From positions 1 to 12,240 of the forward strand of contig JBIKRY010000129.1 of NCBI GenBank assembly GCA_044348925.1: a stretch of DNA of 12,240 nt, written 5' to 3'. Shown here in pieces: positions 8,613 through 12,240 of the stretch (its first letter is position 1; each line of letters begins with the position of its first letter). Under the pieces are notes generated by a model. That model did not search any database. It was not told the DNA's origin and worked only from the letters and a program-made list of their open reading frames with translations. The stretch is from JAAFKA01 sp044348925. Lineage in GTDB: Bacteria; Bacteroidota; Bacteroidia; Cytophagales; Thermoflexibacteraceae. The position numbers and the translations under genes are program-made.

Positions 8613-8631
8613 CAAAGATAGTGCAAAAATA
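8613..8631 (-). promoter_or_regulatory. Possible -7 boxes for the histidine kinase
   Basis: Read on the minus strand, TATCTTTG (8620-8613) and TATTTTTG (8631-8624) both match TAnnTTTG and lie about 80 nt before the kinase ATG. The first, followed by C, is the better candidate and would start transcription near 8606. No TTG -33 element is seen at the right distance from either. The rest of the 250-bp divergent region (8537-8786) must also hold the tgt promoter, which I could not identify. Confidence 0.35.
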
Positions 8632-8786
8632 AAAATATTGGAAATAAGCATTTGCCTAAAATTAAATAGAAAAGTATAAAATAAATTTTCATAAATTGCA
8701 GGTCAATAAGACACATTACTCTACAATTTTTACTATATTTTCTTCAAAACAAACAGACATTTTTATAAATAGGTATTGGAAAAATT

Positions 8787-9917
8787 ATGAAATTTACTTT
8801 ACAACACAACGATAAGACTTCCAAAGCACGTGCAGGGGAAATTACTACAGACCACGGCAAAATACTTACCCCGATTTTTATGCCTGTTGGTACGGTGGGA
8901 AGTGTAAAAACCGTACATCAACGAGAATTGCATGAAGATGTAAAAGCACAAATTATATTAGGAAATACCTATCATTTATACTTACGTCCTAAATTACCTA
9001 TTTTGGAAGCCGCAGGAGGTTTACACAAATTTAATGGCTGGAACAAACCCATTCTAACAGATAGTGGTGGTTTTCAAGTATATTCTTTGTCGGGTAGTCG
9101 CAAAATAACCGAAAATGGGGTTATGTTTCAATCACATATTGACGGTTCTCGACATTTGTTTACTCCCGAAAATGTAATGGACACACAACGTAGCATTGGT
9201 GCAGATATCATGATGGCATTTGATGAGTGTACACCGTTTCCTTGCGAATACGACTATGCAAAAAACTCTTTGGATAGAACCCACCGTTGGTTGCAACGCT
9301 GCATAAACCGTTTTGATAGCACCGAACCCAAATATGACTATTCCCAAACTTTATTTCCTATTGTACAAGGTAGTGTTTATAAAGATTTGCGAATAAAATC
9401 TGCTGAATTTATCGCCAAATTAGGGAGAGAAGGCAATGCTGTAGGTGGATTGGCGGTAGGTGAGCCTGCCGAACAAATGTACGAAATGACCGAATTGGTC
9501 TGCGATATTTTGCCAAAAGACAAACCGAGATACCTCATGGGAGTAGGCACACCTGCTAATATTTTAGAATCTATTGCTTTAGGAATAGATATGTTTGATT
9601 GTGTAATGCCTACCCGCAATGGGCGAAATGGTATGTTATTTACTTCACAAGGCATTATCAATATTAAAAATGAAAAATGGAAAGCTGATTTTTCGCCGCT
9701 TGACCCCGAAATAGGAGGCTATGTCAATACATTTTATAGCAAAGCCTATATGCGACATTTATTTGTTGCCGAAGAAATATTAGGTTTACAAATTGCAAGT
9801 TTGCAAAATCTTAGTTTTTATCTCTGGTTGGTGGGGCAGGCAAGACAACATATTATCGAGGGAGATTACAAAACTTGGAAAGATAAAATGGTAAAACAAG
9901 TGATGCAACGCTTGTAA
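8787..9917 (+). CDS. tgt: tRNA-guanine transglycosylase lacking the zinc site
   Basis: The 376-residue enzyme exchanges guanine-34 in GUN anticodons for the queuosine precursor preQ1. The TIM-barrel catalytic residues are present: D92 in DSGGFQ (general acid/base), the substrate loop GGLAVGEP (220-227), the nucleophile D271 in DMFDCVMPTRNGRNG, and R277 and R280, which correspond to R286 and R289 of the Zymomonas enzyme. The C-terminal zinc subdomain is odd. Aligned without gaps to E. coli LDPECDCYTC, this protein reads LDPEIGGYVN, so the three Cys ligands are I309, G311 and N314, and the His ligand of the (H)NL motif is Q340. The surrounding fold is still recognisable (YSKAYMRHL, NLSFYLWLV). 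The reading frame is clean, so this is divergence rather than damage. No other queuosine genes are in the window. Confidence 0.96.
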   Translation: MKFTLQHNDKTSKARAGEITTDHGKILTPIFMPVGTVGSVKTVHQRELHEDVKAQIILGNTYHLYLRPKLPILEAAGGLHKFNGWNKPILTDSGGFQVYSLSGSRKITENGVMFQSHIDGSRHLFTPENVMDTQRSIGADIMMAFDECTPFPCEYDYAKNSLDRTHRWLQRCINRFDSTEPKYDYSQTLFPIVQGSVYKDLRIKSAEFIAKLGREGNAVGGLAVGEPAEQMYEMTELVCDILPKDKPRYLMGVGTPANILESIALGIDMFDCVMPTRNGRNGMLFTSQGIINIKNEKWKADFSPLDPEIGGYVNTFYSKAYMRHLFVAEEILGLQIASLQNLSFYLWLVGQARQHIIEGDYKTWKDKMVKQVMQRL

Positions 9918-9963
9918 GTAATAAGCCTCTATAAAAAAATTATTTTTATAGAGGCTTATTACT
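9917..9963. terminator. Bidirectional terminator between tgt and nuoJ
   Basis: A 21-nt arm (9917-9937, core AAGCCTCTATAAAAA) pairs perfectly with 9943-9963 around a 5-nt loop, AATTA. The stem begins at the last base of the tgt stop codon. On the other strand its right arm covers the last codons and stop of nuoJ. The core is flanked by TAATAA on one side and TTATTA on the other, so each strand has a U-rich tail. This suits termination of both convergent genes. Confidence 0.8.
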
Positions 9964-10443
9964 ATTCAACAAAGCAACTCCTACTAAAATTACCAACAAA
10001 AATATTCCCATGAGTTCCAAAGGAATAAGATAGGTAGTTAATAATTCTGCACCAATGATTTTAATAGTTGTAAAATTTTGGGCAGTCATAGACGAATGTA
10101 TTTCAGAAAAATTAGCTTGTTGCAAAATATATACTAACATTGCCGTTGCCAAAATCGTAATGCCAAGTATTTTTATTTGTGCAAAACTTGTTTTTTTGAT
10201 TTCGGTATGGGTATTCCCCGTAAATAAAAGGCTAAAAATAATCAAAATTAAAATACCTCCTGCATACATCATCAGCTGTGCAGCAGCCAAAAAATCTGCA
10301 CGTGCCAAGACAAAAATGCCTGCAATTCCTACTAAAGAAAATAGTAAAAAATAGGCTTTATACATCAATTTGGGTGTCATCAGCACCATCATTGCACAAA
10401 AAGCCGTTATAAAAGCAAATAAAGTAAATAGTATCGTTTCCAA
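9946..10443 (-). CDS. nuoJ: NADH-quinone oxidoreductase subunit J
   Basis: The 165-residue protein is a membrane subunit of respiratory complex I, which passes electrons from NADH to quinone and pumps protons. Five hydrophobic segments are visible. The family signature ADFLAAAQLMMYAGGILILI (residues 49-68) contains the YxG segment of the helix linked to coupling, and the C-terminal TTYLIPLELMGIFLLVILVG matches the last helix. I accept the TTG start at 10443-10441: the next in-frame Met is residue 18, which would cut the first helix, and an in-frame TAG lies 18 nt upstream of the TTG. An alternative ATT lies one codon upstream. No other nuo gene is adjacent: tgt converges on one side and a surface-protein gene diverges on the other, so this copy is transcribed alone. 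Its last codons overlap the shared terminator stem. Confidence 0.9.
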   Translation of the reverse strand: METILFTLFAFITAFCAMMVLMTPKLMYKAYFLLFSLVGIAGIFVLARADFLAAAQLMMYAGGILILIIFSLLFTGNTHTEIKKTSFAQIKILGITILATAMLVYILQQANFSEIHSSMTAQNFTTIKIIGAELLTTYLIPLELMGIFLLVILVGVALLNSNKPL

Positions 10444-10472
10444 AATCGTAAAAATATGCTACGAATATTTTA

Positions 10473-10480
10473 TATTTTTG
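10473..10480 (+). promoter_or_regulatory. Possible -7 box for the surface-protein gene
   Basis: TATTTTTG matches TAnnTTTG, is followed by TGC, and would start transcription near 10487, about 70 nt before the ATG at 10556. A TTG at the -33 position is missing. It sits in the 112-bp region between the divergent nuoJ and surface-protein genes. I found no clear box for nuoJ on the other strand. Confidence 0.3.
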
Positions 10481-10555
10481 TGCAATTTAACAAACTTTTT
10501 TAGGCTTTAAACAATTTTTGTTAGATAGTTCTTAAATTGCAAAAAATCTATTCTT

Positions 10556-12240
10556 ATGAAATTAACAGGCTTTATAAAAAACATCTTTTGTGTACTTCTT
10601 TTATTGCTCGGTTTGCAATTTTCGGCAAGTGCCACCCATATACGTGCAGGAGATTTGACAGCAGAAAGAGTAGCAGGGAATGGTTTAACTTATCGTTTTA
10701 CCTTGACCATTTATCGAGATATTAATGGAGTCCAAGCCAACGATAAAGTTACTTTTGTATTTGGTGACGGTACTTCAGGCGAAGGTGATTTTTCCAGCAA
10801 ACAGATGATTCAAAACCAAACCGAAGTTATTACTTACGTCATTACGCATACCTATCCTGCACCCAATGAATATAAAGTAGGCGTGGCAATAGACAATCGG
10901 AATGCAGATATTTTGAACATCTCCAACTCGATAAATACCCCATTTTATGTCCAATCTACTTTTTTGATTTCACCTTTTTTGGGCTTTAACCGTTCTCCTA
11001 TTCTTACCATTCCACCTATAGACTTGGCTGCATCTCGCCAACGATTTGTGCATAACCCAGGTGCTATAGACCCTGATGGAGATAGTTTGTCTTATGAATT
11101 GGTAAATTGTAAAAAAGCAAAAGATATTGATGTAGATGGCTATAGGCTACTCGATAGCCCAACTTTTGGGGCAAGTACAGAGGCAGGCAATGCACCCGCA
11201 AAACTTACCTTGAATCCTATTACAGGAGATTTGATATGGGATGCCCCATTGCAACCAGGACAATATAATGTTGCTTTTTTTGTGAATGAATGGCGAAATG
11301 GCGTTTTAATTGGTCGTGTAAATAGAGATATGCAAATTATTGTTCGAGATATTCGCAACAAAAGACCACAAATTCTCTTGCCTCGTGATACCTGTGTGGT
11401 GGCAGGCACTCTCATTCAGTCTGTAATTCGTAGCACCGACAGCGACAAAGACCGAATCAATTTAAGTGCTTCAGGTGCAGTATTCTCCTTTACTTCGCCA
11501 AGCAATAAAGCTACGTTTGATACCATTCGCAGTCAGCCACCTTTGGGAACTTTGGCAGGCACTTTTCGTTGGCAGACTACTTGCAACGACATTAGCCGAC
11601 AACCTTATACAGTGACGTTTCGTTCCGAAGATTTCCCAAATCCGTCTTCGTCCAAATTAGTAGATATTCAAACGTGGACTATTCGCGTGGTAGCACCAAT
11701 ACCAAGCCTCAAAACGGTGGCACTAACTCCACAAACCAATACAGTAACTTTGAATTGGGATACCTATACTTGCCCAACTGCCAATGCAAATATGACTATT
11801 TGGCGACGAGTTGGTTCTATGCCATTTACTCCTTCGGTTTGTCAAACAGGCTTAACAGGTTATACGCAAATTGGAGAAGTGCCAATCGGTACGACAAGTT
11901 TTGTGGATAATAGCACGTTGTTGCGAGGAACTACCTATTGCTACAGAATTGTAGCTAATTTTCCTACACCAAAAAATGGCGAAAGTCCAGCTTCCCAAGA
12001 ATTTTGTGTTACTATTCCTATTAATGCACCTTATATTACCAATGTTAGCGTAGAACAAACGAATAAAACAACAGGCGAAATATTTGTCCGTTGGATAAAA
12101 CCATTAAATATTAATCTCACAGATTTTCCAAAACCGCATACATACCGTTTGGCGAGGGCAGAAAATTTTACAGGTTTGACCAATTATACCCGTTTTGCTA
12201 CTGTTTTTAATGAAAATGATACCACTTTTACAGATAAAAA
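10556..12240 (+). CDS. Secreted multi-domain surface protein (PKD, cadherin-like, FN3), 3' end missing
   Basis: The frame is open from the ATG at 10556 to the window edge, 561 codons without a stop. The first 26 residues form a signal peptide (LLLLLGLQFSASA) and the mature protein starts THIRAGDL, a beginning I recognise from many large Bacteroidota surface proteins. Domains seen are a PKD-like fold (about 60-110; FVFGDG at 67-72, HTYPAPNEYKV at 98-108); a cadherin-like segment (NPGAIDPDGDSLSYEL at 167-182, with Asp residues that could bind calcium) that ends in GDLIWD and EWRNG...NRDMQIIV (224-263); an Ig-like stretch (about 264-380); and two fibronectin type III-like repeats (about 384-480 and 491 onward). 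Relatives often end in a gliding-motility-associated or type IX secretion C-terminal domain, but that part lies beyond the window. A role in adhesion or gliding is inferred. Confidence 0.88.
   Translation, partial: MKLTGFIKNIFCVLLLLLGLQFSASATHIRAGDLTAERVAGNGLTYRFTLTIYRDINGVQANDKVTFVFGDGTSGEGDFSSKQMIQNQTEVITYVITHTYPAPNEYKVGVAIDNRNADILNISNSINTPFYVQSTFLISPFLGFNRSPILTIPPIDLAASRQRFVHNPGAIDPDGDSLSYELVNCKKAKDIDVDGYRLLDSPTFGASTEAGNAPAKLTLNPITGDLIWDAPLQPGQYNVAFFVNEWRNGVLIGRVNRDMQIIVRDIRNKRPQILLPRDTCVVAGTLIQSVIRSTDSDKDRINLSASGAVFSFTSPSNKATFDTIRSQPPLGTLAGTFRWQTTCNDISRQPYTVTFRSEDFPNPSSSKLVDIQTWTIRVVAPIPSLKTVALTPQTNTVTLNWDTYTCPTANANMTIWRRVGSMPFTPSVCQTGLTGYTQIGEVPIGTTSFVDNSTLLRGTTYCYRIVANFPTPKNGESPASQEFCVTIPINAPYITNVSVEQTNKTTGEIFVRWIKPLNINLTDFPKPHTYRLARAENFTGLTNYTRFATVFNENDTTFTDK

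Noticed and set aside
8537..8786. Possible small gene or RNA in the divergent region before tgt
   Set aside because: No open frame of note and no stable G/C-containing stem; it reads as an ordinary AT-rich divergent promoter region.
9132..9661. Two minus-strand open frames (71 and 94 codons) inside tgt
   Set aside because: They are antisense to strongly conserved Tgt catalytic segments and have no family match.
10055..10354. 99-codon open frame on the plus strand
   Set aside because: It lies wholly opposite nuoJ, which has a clear family match; the frame is a by-product.
10537..10725. 62-codon open frame overlapping the start of the surface-protein gene
   Set aside because: It overlaps the signal peptide region in another frame and has no recognisable features; the frame from 10556 carries the real domains.
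11140..12058. Several open frames of 68-91 codons on both strands inside the surface-protein gene
   Set aside because: The frame from 10556 is open across the whole region with continuous domain similarity; the others are shadows.
1..12240. A new defence, mobile or biosynthetic system
   Set aside because: All large genes match known housekeeping, envelope or surface families, and no CRISPR-like repeats, toxin-antitoxin pairs or clustered unknown genes are visible.

Overview
The window is AT-rich DNA that reads as a member of the Bacteroidota, probably a gliding or Cytophagales-type bacterium. The evidence is a family S46 dipeptidyl-peptidase, a YidC with a large periplasmic domain and a lysine (not arginine) in its groove helix, a Tgt of the 376-residue type ending in the Bacteroidota-style QIAS-x-QNL segment, a secreted protein whose predicted mature N-terminus (THIRAG) and EWR...RDMQ motif are typical of Bacteroidota surface proteins, and promoter-like boxes of the TAnnTTTG form instead of E. 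coli -10/-35 boxes. The assignment rests on recognised protein patterns, not on a database search.

Layout from left to right. Bases 3-107 are the C-terminal end of an IS5-family-like transposase, followed by a probable terminal inverted repeat near 107-120; this is the right end of an insertion sequence cut by the window edge. A gene-free stretch with a 13-bp inverted repeat (177-259) leads to an exported S46 dipeptidyl-peptidase (420-2606, +), which ends in a very long, almost perfect 81-nt hairpin (2640-2720). A good candidate promoter (2768-2798) precedes yidC (2871-4682, +), which ends in a classic intrinsic terminator. Convergent to it is a giant NtrY-like sensor histidine kinase (4793-8536, -) with about 12 predicted membrane segments. 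A 250-bp divergent intergenic region separates the kinase from tgt (8787-9917, +). tgt converges on a stand-alone nuoJ (9946-10443, -) across a 47-nt symmetric terminator whose right arm lies inside the end of nuoJ. Divergent from nuoJ, a large secreted multi-domain surface protein starts at 10556 (+) and runs off the right edge.

The genes are mostly separate transcription units: neighbours alternate in direction and nearly every gene end carries its own hairpin, so no multi-gene operon is visible. Functionally they are housekeeping or envelope genes: peptide catabolism in the periplasm, membrane-protein insertion, signalling, tRNA queuosine modification, respiratory complex I, and cell-surface adhesion or gliding. 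I see no defence system, biosynthetic cluster, CRISPR array, rRNA or tRNA. The points most worth a second look are the Tgt that has lost all four zinc-ligand residues, the 12-segment histidine kinase with three extracytoplasmic segments, the 40-bp-stem hairpin, and the isolated nuoJ with a TTG start.
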